DNA of 60,419 bases. Origin: Rickettsiaceae bacterium. Its GTDB lineage: Bacteria > Pseudomonadota > Alphaproteobacteria > Rickettsiales > Rickettsiaceae. Where the stretch lies: positions 1 to 60,419 of the forward strand of contig JAQXDF010000032.1 of the NCBI GenBank assembly GCA_029251475.1, read 5' to 3'. The notes below the pieces were generated by a model that worked only from the letters and a program-made list of their open reading frames with translations, had not been told where the DNA came from and did no database searches. The position numbers were made by a program, and so were the translations under genes. Within the stretch, counting starts at the first letter, position 1; each line of letters opens with the position of its first letter. Positions 1 through 8,797 of the stretch are shown one piece after another.

Positions 1-869
1 TGAGCAATGATTTATTTGAAAGCGTAAAAAACTGGGATACAACAGCAGTTAGAGAACATCTAGATAAAGGCGCAAATACTAACATGACTTATACTGATTG
101 TGCAAATAACACCACAGGCAATAGTTTGATAATGCTCGCGGTTGCAACTTATAAAATCGTGTCCAAAGAAAAGAAAAATAATATTAATAATATAGACTTG
201 ATAGAATTACTAATTGACCATGGATGTGATATCTATGCTCAAAATTCCCAAGGTAAAACGGTTATAGATCTAGTTGAAAGCCTGAGTAAAAGCTCCAATC
301 TATATAAAAGAATCTCAAAAGAGCAAGCTTATGTGGAAAGTAAAGCAAAATATGACTCATTGAAAGATAGTGCAAAAAAAGAGGAAATAAATAAGAATCT
401 TCTAGATATCTTAAAAAGGAAGCCAGGCACATCCCTAGACTATATTACAAACAGAAAAGAACTTATAAAGTTAATATCACAAAAAAGTGTTGACGTGAAT
501 ATCAAAGATTCTGATGGCAACACGCCATTAATGCTTGCAGCTCAAAATCATCGTGATTCTCCTGATAGTAGATATCTAAACTCTATAGTTAGGATAATAA
601 TTAAATGTGGCGCAGATATTAACGCTGAGAATAACAATGGAAAAACAGCTCTTGATTTAACTACGCATTTTACAAATCATCTAGAAGAGCTTCGAGCAGA
701 ACAAGACAGTGCCGCAGAAAATTCAGACCCTGAGGTAATGAATAACCCAGATAGCAACCTAGACAACGGAGAGCGAGACCTAGAAGTTGCACAAAACTCA
801 GACGAATCGCCTGAATCTGATCGTTTACTAACTGGTCAAAATACAGAAGATGATGTTGATGCTTATTAA
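1..869 (+). CDS. Ankyrin-repeat protein, start codon cut by window edge
   Basis: The frame is open from the left edge. The first bases are TG followed in frame by AGC AAT GAT, so an ATG beginning one base outside the window is the likely start (inference). Ankyrin-type units are visible, such as LIELLIDHGCDIYAQNSQGK and GNTPLMLAAQNH, followed by IIIKCGADINAENNNGKTAL. The C-terminal ~60 residues are acidic and rich in Asp, Glu, Asn and Ser, and look disordered. No signal peptide or membrane segment is seen. Ankyrin proteins in Rickettsiales are often secreted into the host and bind host proteins, but no specific target or secretion signal can be read here. Confidence 0.8.
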   Translation, partial: SNDLFESVKNWDTTAVREHLDKGANTNMTYTDCANNTTGNSLIMLAVATYKIVSKEKKNNINNIDLIELLIDHGCDIYAQNSQGKTVIDLVESLSKSSNLYKRISKEQAYVESKAKYDSLKDSAKKEEINKNLLDILKRKPGTSLDYITNRKELIKLISQKSVDVNIKDSDGNTPLMLAAQNHRDSPDSRYLNSIVRIIIKCGADINAENNNGKTALDLTTHFTNHLEELRAEQDSAAENSDPEVMNNPDSNLDNGERDLEVAQNSDESPESDRLLTGQNTEDDVDAY

Positions 870-935
870 TATCACCCAATAACTAAACCTATCATCAGTC
901 CTTAATTTACTAGAGGCAATTGCAAAAATTCACCT

Positions 936-3443
936 CTAGTAAATTACATTAATCTTCACATTTCCTATGCATAAAGATTGCTTATCTGACGCGATCTTCT
1001 TAACCATCTTTATTTCTTCTGCAGATGTCACGTTCTTTAAATCAGCTATCAGATTCTCTGACATATCGCCCCGCTCTATTTCTATATGCGAAATTGGTGC
1101 TTTGATTGATAGATTATCTTGGGCTTTTATTTTTCTTACTAGCTCAAGAACAGACACAAGATTTTCTGACTCTTCTATATTGAATCCATCAAAAGAAATA
1201 TTTAAAACAGGCCATGAGTGGCGCGCATGAATAGACTTAGTTGAATATAATATATGATAAATTTCTTCAGTTATATGTGGCACAAACGGAGCAAACAATT
1301 GAAGTAACACTTTTAATGAATGGAATAATGTAAGCCTTGCACTCAAGGCACCAGAAGCATTCATTTCCTCTTCGTCATATGCTCTTGTTTTTGTAATCTC
1401 TAAATAATTATCACAAAATTCAGACCAAAAGAATTGCTCAATTTTATGCATTGCTCCTGCATATTCGTATTGCTCAAATTCAGCAGAAGCCGAAGCCACC
1501 AGCTTGGATAACTGAGTTAGGAAATATTTATCAAAATCACAGTAAATTTTATCTTTAACTGCCGAAATGTCTAAGGCCTTATCCTCTTCTAGAATTTTAT
1601 CAAAATGCTGAGATACAAATTTCGCCGCATTCCATAGTTTATTTACTAAACGCTTACCATTTTTTACTACATCTTCAGAATAAGCAGTATCTGCTCCTAG
1701 TTTGGAGCTGGCAGCCCAATAGCGCACAACATCAGAACCATGCTGCTCTAGAAGAGTTTCTGGTACTAAAATATTACCCTTTGATTTAGACATTTTGCTT
1801 TTGTCGGCAGCTAAACACCAACCGCTAACCATAATATTCTTCCAAGGCAAGCTATTCTCATGAAGATGACTTTTAAGCATAGTATAATACGCCCAAGTAC
1901 GCAGTATTTCATGTGCCTGTGGGCGCAAATCAGCTGGGAATAAATTGCGATGGCGCTCTTGGTCAATCATAAATCCATTAGCAATTCCTAGTGAGTTAAG
2001 CTGCGGAGATACAGAACTTGTCGACCATGTATCCATAACATCTTTATCCGCCTCAACTTCCTCTCTAGCATAACCTTCTGGCAAATCCTGCATAGGATCT
2101 ACTGGCAATTGGTCAGGAGTTGGTAGTATTATTTTTCCTTCTTCGCCAGCTCTTTTTGAATACCAAACTGGAAATGGAACACCAAAATATCTTTGTCTTG
2201 AGATACACCAATCAAGAGCTACACCTTGTATCCAACTATCTAGTTTTACTTTCATAGATTGTGGATGCCAGTTCAGTTCATTTGATTTTTGTGTCAAAGC
2301 TTCTTTATGTTCAATCGAACGTACAAACCATTGTGGGGTTGTCAAAATTTCAAGAGGAGCTCCAGATCTTTCTGCGCATTTTACTGTTTGAGATCTTTCT
2401 ACTTGAGCTAAAAGTAAATCTTTATCCTTTAAAATATCAATTATCTTTTGACGAGCAGCTTTGATTTTAAGCCCTTGAATCTCTGAATATACTTGCTTAG
2501 CATCATCAACATCTATGCAATTTTCATCAAACTCGATTTCTGCAAGAGTCCCCCATTTAGTAAATATCACTTTCGTCGGTAGTTTATGCTTTCTCCACCA
2601 AACAATATCTGTCTGATCACCAAAGGTACAGCACATCACAAGACCTGTTCCTTTTTCTGGATCAACCATATCATCTGGCAGTAGCGGAACTCGCACACCA
2701 AACAATGGAGATATAGCAAATTTTCCTTTAAGGTGTTGATATCTTTCATCGTCTGGATGATAAAAAACAGATACACAGGCTGGCAATAATTCTGGTCTAG
2801 TAGTAGCAATTACAATAGGATCACCATCTTCAGTTGTGAATTTGATATCATTCATAAAGGTGGTATTTTCCTTATCTTCAATATCAGCTTGTGCTAATGC
2901 TGTTTGGTCAACTGGATCCCAAAGCATTGGCTGAGAGTCACGATAGATCTGATTTTTATGCATCAGGTCCAAAAATGACAGCTGAGAAATTTTACGAGAT
3001 GTTGGACTGATTGTTTGATATTCAATATTCCAATCCACTGACAGAGCAATACTATTGAATAAATTACGGAACTTTATTTCTTCTGCCTCCACAACATCTT
3101 GGCATACAGCAATAAACTCTTCACGCTTCATTTGGTTAGCGCGTACCTTCTTTTGTTTTTCTACTAAACGTTCAGTTGGGAGTCCATTATCATCAAACCC
3201 CATTGGGTAAAAAATATTTTTTCCTTTCATGCGCTGATAACGCACAATAAAATCTGTATGGGTATAGCTATAAACATGCCCTATATGCAATTGACCAGAA
3301 ACAGTGGGTGGAGGCGTGTCCACAACATAAGTATTAGCTCTGGATTCATTCTGATCCCAAAGATACACTCCCTGCTCTTTCCAAAAAGCTTGCCACTTTT
3401 TTTCACTTTCATCAAATTTATATTTATTCTGAAATTCCGCCAT
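936..3443 (-). CDS. valS: Valyl-tRNA synthetase (archaeal-genre)
   Basis: Class I aminoacyl-tRNA synthetase that charges tRNA-Val. At 835 aa it carries [14 protein letters not shown] (HIGH motif near residue 55), an editing (CP1) domain with [15 protein letters not shown], the KMSKSKGN signature, and a C-terminal anticodon-binding domain. After HIGH the text reads [15 protein letters not shown], the archaeal/Rickettsia type, instead of the usual bacterial GTDHAGIATQ type. Rickettsial ValRS is known to be of the archaeal genre, so this supports the Rickettsiales assignment. An AAGGATGG-like ribosome binding site precedes the ATG. It is divergent from ubiA with about 60 bp between the two starts, so both promoters must lie in that gap. 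Confidence 0.96.
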   Translation of the reverse strand: MAEFQNKYKFDESEKKWQAFWKEQGVYLWDQNESRANTYVVDTPPPTVSGQLHIGHVYSYTHTDFIVRYQRMKGKNIFYPMGFDDNGLPTERLVEKQKKVRANQMKREEFIAVCQDVVEAEEIKFRNLFNSIALSVDWNIEYQTISPTSRKISQLSFLDLMHKNQIYRDSQPMLWDPVDQTALAQADIEDKENTTFMNDIKFTTEDGDPIVIATTRPELLPACVSVFYHPDDERYQHLKGKFAISPLFGVRVPLLPDDMVDPEKGTGLVMCCTFGDQTDIVWWRKHKLPTKVIFTKWGTLAEIEFDENCIDVDDAKQVYSEIQGLKIKAARQKIIDILKDKDLLLAQVERSQTVKCAERSGAPLEILTTPQWFVRSIEHKEALTQKSNELNWHPQSMKVKLDSWIQGVALDWCISRQRYFGVPFPVWYSKRAGEEGKIILPTPDQLPVDPMQDLPEGYAREEVEADKDVMDTWSTSSVSPQLNSLGIANGFMIDQERHRNLFPADLRPQAHEILRTWAYYTMLKSHLHENSLPWKNIMVSGWCLAADKSKMSKSKGNILVPETLLEQHGSDVVRYWAASSKLGADTAYSEDVVKNGKRLVNKLWNAAKFVSQHFDKILEEDKALDISAVKDKIYCDFDKYFLTQLSKLVASASAEFEQYEYAGAMHKIEQFFWSEFCDNYLEITKTRAYDEEEMNASGALSARLTLFHSLKVLLQLFAPFVPHITEEIYHILYSTKSIHARHSWPVLNISFDGFNIEESENLVSVLELVRKIKAQDNLSIKAPISHIEIERGDMSENLIADLKNVTSAEEIKMVKKIASDKQSLCIGNVKINVIY

Positions 3444-3504
3444 GCTACCATCCTTTAATAGTCAATATTATCTAATTCGGAATCATATTATAAATAGTTT
3501 AAAA

Positions 3505-4368
3505 ATGCCAAATAATTTTTCACCAAAATACCTAAGCTTACTAAAGCTAATACGCATAAACGCACCAACTGGATATTTGCTATCCTTTTTTCCAGCTAGC
3601 TTTGGCTTGATGCTAGCCTATGAGAAAACCTATGATTTAATTTATTTGCCTATATTTTTTATTGGAAGTATTTTGGTACGAAGTGCTGGATGTATTATTA
3701 ACGACTTATTTGATCAAAATTTAGACAAGAAAGTCGCCAGAACACAAGATAGGCCCCTGGCTTCAGGAGCCATCTCAAACAAAGAAGCTCTTATATTTTT
3801 ATTTATTTTGCTTGGCGCCTCTCTCTCCATACTATTATCCTTAAGCCTGACTTCTATTTATATAGGCTTTGTATCTGCCTCGTTGATTACTATTTATCCA
3901 TTAATGAAGCGCATCACCTACTTTCCACAAGTGTTTCTAGGCTTAACCTTTAACACAGGTTGTCTTATTGCTTATGCCGCACTTAAGGATTCTATTTCAT
4001 ACGATGCTATACTTCTTTATATAGCTTGTGGGTTCTGGACAATAGGATATGATACAGTTTACGCATTTATGGACTTAAAAGACGATAAAAAAGTTGGCAT
4101 CAAATCTAGCGCCCTATTCTTTGAGCATATGCCTTATAAATTCATAATCAGTATATTTTATACAATATTCTTCGTTGGTTTTGCCGCTGCTATCGAAGAT
4201 ATTCTTTCTCTATACACCATCACAGCCCTATCAATTAGCACCATTATAGCACTATGGATCACTGTATATTTAGACATTAAAAACATGCAGAATTGTATGA
4301 TTCGCTTTAAAGCAAATAATTATATAGGTTTTTTATTATTTTTAGCGATGCTGCTTGAAAAGCTCTGA
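3505..4368 (+). CDS. ubiA: 4-hydroxybenzoate polyprenyltransferase
   Basis: Membrane prenyltransferase that attaches the polyprenyl tail to 4-hydroxybenzoate in ubiquinone synthesis. The Asp-rich motifs that bind the Mg-diphosphate are visible: NDLFDQNLDKKVARTQDRPL near residue 70, and a second D-rich site, DLKDDKK, near residue 190. It has eight or nine hydrophobic helices. The frame is open from 3442, overlapping the valS start, but homologues begin close to MPNNFSPKYLSLLKLIRINAP, so I place the start at 3505 (287 aa). coq7 elsewhere in the window acts later in the same pathway. Confidence 0.92.
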   Translation: MPNNFSPKYLSLLKLIRINAPTGYLLSFFPASFGLMLAYEKTYDLIYLPIFFIGSILVRSAGCIINDLFDQNLDKKVARTQDRPLASGAISNKEALIFLFILLGASLSILLSLSLTSIYIGFVSASLITIYPLMKRITYFPQVFLGLTFNTGCLIAYAALKDSISYDAILLYIACGFWTIGYDTVYAFMDLKDDKKVGIKSSALFFEHMPYKFIISIFYTIFFVGFAAAIEDILSLYTITALSISTIIALWITVYLDIKNMQNCMIRFKANNYIGFLLFLAMLLEKL

Positions 4369-4383
4369 AAAAGCTATTATATT
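4355..4383 (+). promoter_or_regulatory. Probable sigma-70 promoter for the Bax-inhibitor-1 gene
   Basis: TTGAAA at 4355-4360 and TATATT at 4378-4383 are separated by 17 bp. The pair lies 38 bp upstream of the ATG at 4421 and overlaps the end of ubiA. Assigned from sequence alone. Confidence 0.45.
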
Positions 4384-4420
4384 ATTTATATGTAATTAAC
4401 AATATTTATTGAGGTATAAA

Positions 4421-5155
4421 ATGATCGATTACACCAAAACATTTACCGCAAAAAACACTAGAGGCTTTGATGAAGGCCTAAGAAGCTATATGCTCAAAAT
4501 ATATAATTTTATGTCACTAGCTCTATTAATCACTGGCGTAATGGCTATGGGAACTTTGAACTTCCCTCCTCTGATGAATATAATGTACAATATTGGACCT
4601 AACGGAGAATTCCTAGGATCTAGCATGGCTGGTACAATTATCACCTTTGCTCCTCTTGGAATTGCTATCTATTTTTTCATGGGAATGGGCAGAATGTCTA
4701 TAGAGAAAGCACAAACTTTATTTTGGGTTTATGCTGCTTTAGTTGGTATGTCTCTATCATCCCTTGGACTAATCTACACAGGGCAATCTATTGCAAAAAC
4801 ATTTTTCATATGCTCTGCTGTTTTTGGTTCTATGAGTATTTATGGATACACCACAAAGAAGGATCTAACTTCAATGGGGTCTTTCATGATAATGGGATTA
4901 ATTGGTCTTATCGTTGTGTCTGTGATAAATATTTTCTTGCAAAGCCCAGCAATTGAGTTTGCTACTTCTTTCATCGGAGTTGCAGTATTTATGGGTTTAA
5001 CTGCTTGGGATACACAAAAATTAAAATCAATTTACTACAGCTCTGGTGGTGGCGAGATGAGAGAAAAGATGGCTATAATGGGTGCCTTTACTTTGTATCT
5101 TGATTTCCTAAACTTGTTTTTATACTTGCTAAGATTCTTCGGAAACAGAAGATAA
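4421..5155 (+). CDS. Bax inhibitor-1/YccA family membrane protein
   Basis: A 244-aa protein with seven predicted transmembrane helices, and family signatures such as GLTAWDTQKLKSIYY near the C-terminus and an N-terminal segment beginning about 30 residues in. BI-1/YccA members are integral membrane proteins; some leak calcium or protons, and YccA modulates the FtsH protease. The exact role here is unknown. A TTG eleven nucleotides further up would add four residues, but GAGG stands six bases before the ATG at 4421, which decides the start. It is monocistronic, with a promoter just upstream and a hairpin terminator just downstream. Confidence 0.9.
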   Translation: MIDYTKTFTAKNTRGFDEGLRSYMLKIYNFMSLALLITGVMAMGTLNFPPLMNIMYNIGPNGEFLGSSMAGTIITFAPLGIAIYFFMGMGRMSIEKAQTLFWVYAALVGMSLSSLGLIYTGQSIAKTFFICSAVFGSMSIYGYTTKKDLTSMGSFMIMGLIGLIVVSVINIFLQSPAIEFATSFIGVAVFMGLTAWDTQKLKSIYYSSGGGEMREKMAIMGAFTLYLDFLNLFLYLLRFFGNRR

Positions 5156-5185
5156 ATAGCACTAAGACAAATACTAAATACACAA

Positions 5186-5215
5186 AGAGTCAATATTTTA
5201 TATTGGCTCTTTTTT
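5186..5215 (+). terminator. Rho-independent terminator
   Basis: An 11-bp stem (5186-5196 with 5200-5210, one G-U pair) is followed by a T run, directly after the Bax-inhibitor-1 gene. Confidence 0.8.
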
Positions 5216-5323
5216 GCTAGATATTAGTAAATCTAAACAAAGTATAAACTAGGAGAGCGAGGAGCAACAACATCCCTACTAAAAACAAATTCACTCTATA
5301 TTATACCATTGCCTCGGGAACAC

Positions 5324-5352
5324 TTGATCATTACTTAGTTTGATCGTATTAT
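5324..5352 (+). promoter_or_regulatory. Probable promoter of metG-tatD
   Basis: TTGATC at 5324-5329, a 17-bp spacer and TATTAT at 5347-5352, 40 bp before the metG start. The rest of the gap 5216-5391 shows nothing else recognisable. Confidence 0.55.
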
Positions 5353-5391
5353 ACAAATCAATTTTATTTTAAATTTAAGCGGCAAATAATA

Positions 5392-6924
5392 ATGTCTACC
5401 AATAATTTCTACATTACGACTCCCATATTTTATGTAAATGATGTGCCGCATATTGGCCATGCCTATACAAGTATTGCGTGTGATGTAGTGTCACGATTTA
5501 TGCGCCTATCTGGCAAAAATGTTAAGTTCCTCACTGGAACAGATGAGCACGGTCAAAAGGTAGAGAAGTCTGCAGAAAAAGCTAATATTGACCCACAAAA
5601 ATTTGTTGATAATACATCATTAAGCTTTCGTAAAATGATGGAAGCCATGAACATCTCGAATGATGATTTCATACGCACGACTGAAACAAGACACAAACAA
5701 GCAGTTAGCGCTTTTTGGAAAAAGCTTGAAGAAAATGGCGATATATATCTAGGAAAATATGAAGGATGGTATTCCGTTAGGGACGAAGCCTATTATGCTG
5801 AAAGTGAACTAACTGAAGATGGATTAGCCCCAACAGAAGCTCCCGTTGAATGGCTAGAGGAGTCTAGCTACTTTTTTGCCTTGTCCAAATGGCAAGATAA
5901 ACTATTGGAATATTACGAGCAAAACCCTGACTTTATTCGCCCTAGCTCGCGCCGCAACGAAGTGATAAGCTTTGTAAAAAATGGATTAAAAGATTTGTCA
6001 ATTTCTCGCACTAGCTTCAAATGGGGCATACCAGTGCCTGGTGATGAAGACCATGTTATCTATGTGTGGCTTGACGCATTAACGAACTATATCGCAGCTT
6101 TAGGATACCCAGAGAAAACTGCAGAGTTTGCTGATTTTTGGCCAGCTTCTGCTCATGTGGTCGGCAAGGATATTTTACGCTTTCATGCTGTGTACTGGCC
6201 TGCTTTTTTAATGGCAGCTGACATAGAATTACCTAAATCTATTATAGCCCATGGGTGGTGGACAAATGAAGGGCAAAAAATTTCGAAATCCATAGGTAAT
6301 GTTATTGACCCTTTTGCGCTAGTTGAAGAATTTGGCCTTGATCAAGTACGCTATTTTTTAATGAGAGAAATAAATTTTGGCAATGATGGGAACTTCTCTA
6401 GAGACAACCTTGTATTGCGTAATAATAGTGAACTTTCTAATAAAATTGGCAATTTATTGCAACGCACTAGTGCTTTTGTCTATAAGCATTGCGATCAACA
6501 AATTCCTTCTATATCTATTGATTCCATCGATGAAATATATAACTCACCTATATTCAAAGAAATCGCTAATATTATTGAGAATAATTCAGTTCAAATGGAG
6601 CAGTTTAATATAAACAAAGTCATAGAAAATATTCTACACATAACAGAGATGGCTAATACTTACATAGATAAAGAAGCCCCTTGGACTCTACGAAATACAG
6701 ATCCAGAGCAAATGAAAAAGGTACTTTATTTATTACTTGAAGCTCTGCGCTATATCGCAATTATGCTGCAACCATTTATCCCACATTCTGCTAATTCTAT
6801 GCTAGATCAGTTAAATATCCCAGAAAATCAGCGTGATTTTCTCAGCATGAATAGAGAGAAAGCCCTAGTTCCAGGCGCGCAAATTAAACAACCAGAGCCA
6901 ATATTCCCAAGGTTAGAGAAATGA
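5392..6924 (+). CDS. metG: Methionyl-tRNA synthetase
   Basis: Class I synthetase that charges elongator and initiator tRNA-Met. It is 510 aa, beginning FYITTPIFYVNDVPHIGHAY (HIGH near residue 22). The connecting region contains FLTGTDEHGQKVEKSA and a late KMSKS variant, KISKSIGN. The C-terminal half is the helical anticodon-binding domain (IMLQPFIPHSA). There is no extra C-terminal EMAP/tRNA-binding domain, as expected for the short alphaproteobacterial form. It overlaps tatD by four bases (ATGA), so the two are translationally coupled. Confidence 0.96.
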   Translation: MSTNNFYITTPIFYVNDVPHIGHAYTSIACDVVSRFMRLSGKNVKFLTGTDEHGQKVEKSAEKANIDPQKFVDNTSLSFRKMMEAMNISNDDFIRTTETRHKQAVSAFWKKLEENGDIYLGKYEGWYSVRDEAYYAESELTEDGLAPTEAPVEWLEESSYFFALSKWQDKLLEYYEQNPDFIRPSSRRNEVISFVKNGLKDLSISRTSFKWGIPVPGDEDHVIYVWLDALTNYIAALGYPEKTAEFADFWPASAHVVGKDILRFHAVYWPAFLMAADIELPKSIIAHGWWTNEGQKISKSIGNVIDPFALVEEFGLDQVRYFLMREINFGNDGNFSRDNLVLRNNSELSNKIGNLLQRTSAFVYKHCDQQIPSISIDSIDEIYNSPIFKEIANIIENNSVQMEQFNINKVIENILHITEMANTYIDKEAPWTLRNTDPEQMKKVLYLLLEALRYIAIMLQPFIPHSANSMLDQLNIPENQRDFLSMNREKALVPGAQIKQPEPIFPRLEK

Positions 6925-7700
6925 TTATAGTTGATTCGCATTGCCACTTAGACATGCTAATAGAATATGATTCGCTTGATGCCATAGTGCAAAGGGCTTC
7001 TGATAGTAACGTTAAATACCTACAAAATATTTGCACTAATCTGGATAATTTTGATAACATACTAAATATTGCAAAACAATATGATAATGTTTTTGCTTCT
7101 GTTGGGATTCACCCTAGTGAAGTAACTAAAATTCATGCAGCCGAAGAGCTAGTAACATTATCCAAACATCCAAAAGTAATTGGACTAGGAGAAACTGGGC
7201 TTGATTATTTTTATAACAAAGACGAAGCTCAACAAAATTTGCAGCGCTCTTCTTTTTATGAGCATGTCCTAGCCTCGCAACAAAATAATTTACCCGTGAT
7301 AATCCATGCTAGAGATGCCGAAGATGATACTTGTCGCATTCTGGAAGAAGGAAAAAAAAACAAGGATTTTCCTGGGCTAATACATTGCTTCACCGCCTCA
7401 AAAGAGTTTGCTACCAAAATGCTTGATCTTGGAATGTATATCTCTATTTCAGGTATTGTTACTTTCAAAAACGCAGAAAATATTCGCGATGCTCTAAAAT
7501 ATATTCCTATTGATAAAATATTAGTCGAAACCGACTCGCCATATCTTGCCCCTGTGCCAAGGCGCGGGAAAACAAACGAACCTTCATATACAAAATATGT
7601 CGTGGAATTTTTGGCTGAATTAAAGGGAGTTAGCGTGGATAAAATGGCAGAACAAACAACAAATAATTTCTTTCAGTTGTTTTCTAAAGCTAAAAAATAG
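6921..7700 (+). CDS. tatD: TatD-family metal-dependent deoxyribonuclease
   Basis: TIM-barrel hydrolase of 259 aa. The metal-binding N-terminus VDSHCHLD, then SVGIHPSE, GLGETGLDYF, PVIIHARDA, GLIHCFTAS and LVETDSPYLAP are all present and in order, covering the His/Glu/Asp ligands. TatD proteins act as 3'-5' DNases or on related substrates. The start codon overlaps the metG stop. The metG-tatD pairing is common in bacteria. Confidence 0.93.
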   Translation: MIIVDSHCHLDMLIEYDSLDAIVQRASDSNVKYLQNICTNLDNFDNILNIAKQYDNVFASVGIHPSEVTKIHAAEELVTLSKHPKVIGLGETGLDYFYNKDEAQQNLQRSSFYEHVLASQQNNLPVIIHARDAEDDTCRILEEGKKNKDFPGLIHCFTASKEFATKMLDLGMYISISGIVTFKNAENIRDALKYIPIDKILVETDSPYLAPVPRRGKTNEPSYTKYVVEFLAELKGVSVDKMAEQTTNNFFQLFSKAKK

Positions 7701-7727
7701 TGTAATTAGAAGATGTATTTTCTATCA

Positions 7728-7802
7728 TGGCTGGGACGGGAGGGTTCGAACCTCCGACCTACGATACCAAAAACCGTTGCTCTACCGCTGAGCTACGTCC
7801 CA
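7728..7802 (-). tRNA. tRNA-Gln (UUG)
   Basis: 75-nt cloverleaf. The acceptor TGGGACG pairs with CGTCCCA, and the discriminator G and an encoded CCA follow. The anticodon loop TTTTGGT gives anticodon TTG, and the T-arm is GGTTCGAAC. Confidence 0.96.
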
Positions 7803-7817
7803 ATTTAATGCTTATTG

Positions 7818-7846
7818 TTTATAGCAATAATAACTACTACAGTCAA
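7818..7846 (-). promoter_or_regulatory. Promoter of tRNA-Gln
   Basis: On the minus strand TTGACT, a 17-bp spacer and TATAAA lie about 15 bp upstream of the tRNA 5' end. This is a near-consensus sigma-70 promoter. Confidence 0.7.
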
Positions 7847-7890
7847 TAGTTCATCTTCCAAAAGTGATGTTTTTACATAATTTAATCACA

Positions 7891-8781
7891 TCAAATAGGT
7901 AGCTCAAAGCTAAAAATAGCCCCTTCTCCTTTACTTTCCGCTTTTATGACGCCATCATGAGCTTCTATTACAGATTTACACAACGCCAGTCCCAAACCTC
8001 TTCCTTCAGACTTTAATTCCGAATTAGAACCCATTTTAAACGGAGTAAAGATATCGTATATATCTTTTGGAGGAATACCAATCCCCTGATCCATAATAGT
8101 AAATAATACCGAACCCCTCTGTTTTTTTACTGTCACATTGATAGAACCATGTTGACTGAAATTAATCGCGTTAATCACTAGATTATCCACCACCTGTCGC
8201 ATGTAGTTTGGATCAACCGAAACCATTGTTTCTGCGTCAATAACTAGCTTAAAACTAAGAGGTTTTCCTTGTAAATAAACTTTTCGGCAAGTTTTAACCC
8301 TGTCTTTTACGAGCTCACCAAAATTTATTTTTGCTTTTTCAAGGCTAACTTTTTGCACATTCAAGTTTGCTAAATCAAGCATATTCAGAATCATACTAGA
8401 TAGACGCGTAGAGTTTTTGTACACTTCGTCGGAAAGGTTTTTCAGCTGACTATCATTAAACTTTCCTAAGCCTTCATGAAGCATTTCGGCAAAATTCATT
8501 ACATTACCTACTGGCAAACGTAATTCATGATTCACGTTATTTAATATCCTTTGAGCCGTGCTTCCCAAGCGATCAATCTCTTTGTCCTTTTCGCTTATTT
8601 TCTCTTGGAAATGGTATACTTTTTCATTCAAGCCACTTACCTGAGTGTGTAAAGTTGTTACCGAATCGTGAAGATCATCAACTTCATGATCCAAATGAGT
8701 GATTTCGGTCTCTAGGCTATCAACATATTCTTGCCTTGGTTTCAAGAAAGCAATCACTGTTGAACTTAAAAACAGCACCAT
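7891..8781 (-). CDS. Sensor histidine kinase, likely C-terminal half of a split symporter-kinase
   Basis: 296 aa beginning with a hydrophobic stretch (VLFLSSTVIAFL), then a long coiled coil with heptad-like DSLETEITHLDHEVDDL, an H-box NHELRLPVGN (His near residue 88), an N-box VVDNLVINAINFS, DQGIGIPP, and GRGLGLALC. It is a complete kinase core without a sensor. The frame continues upstream past the ATG without a stop to about 8842 and reads as a further membrane helix (FILIYMVLFLSSTVIAFL). That joins directly to the end of the symporter gene in another frame. It therefore looks like the kinase half of a CbrA-like SLC5-kinase fusion separated by a single-base shift at an A6 run (8837-8842). 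It may start independently at the ATG at 8781. Confidence 0.85.
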   Translation of the reverse strand: MVLFLSSTVIAFLKPRQEYVDSLETEITHLDHEVDDLHDSVTTLHTQVSGLNEKVYHFQEKISEKDKEIDRLGSTAQRILNNVNHELRLPVGNVMNFAEMLHEGLGKFNDSQLKNLSDEVYKNSTRLSSMILNMLDLANLNVQKVSLEKAKINFGELVKDRVKTCRKVYLQGKPLSFKLVIDAETMVSVDPNYMRQVVDNLVINAINFSQHGSINVTVKKQRGSVLFTIMDQGIGIPPKDIYDIFTPFKMGSNSELKSEGRGLGLALCKSVIEAHDGVIKAESKGEGAIFSFELPI

Positions 8782-8797
8782 ATATATTAATATGAAT

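Noticed and set aside
3442-3504. N-terminal extension of ubiA from 3442
   Set aside because: Would overlap the valS start and adds 21 residues not typical of the family; the start at 3505 is better.
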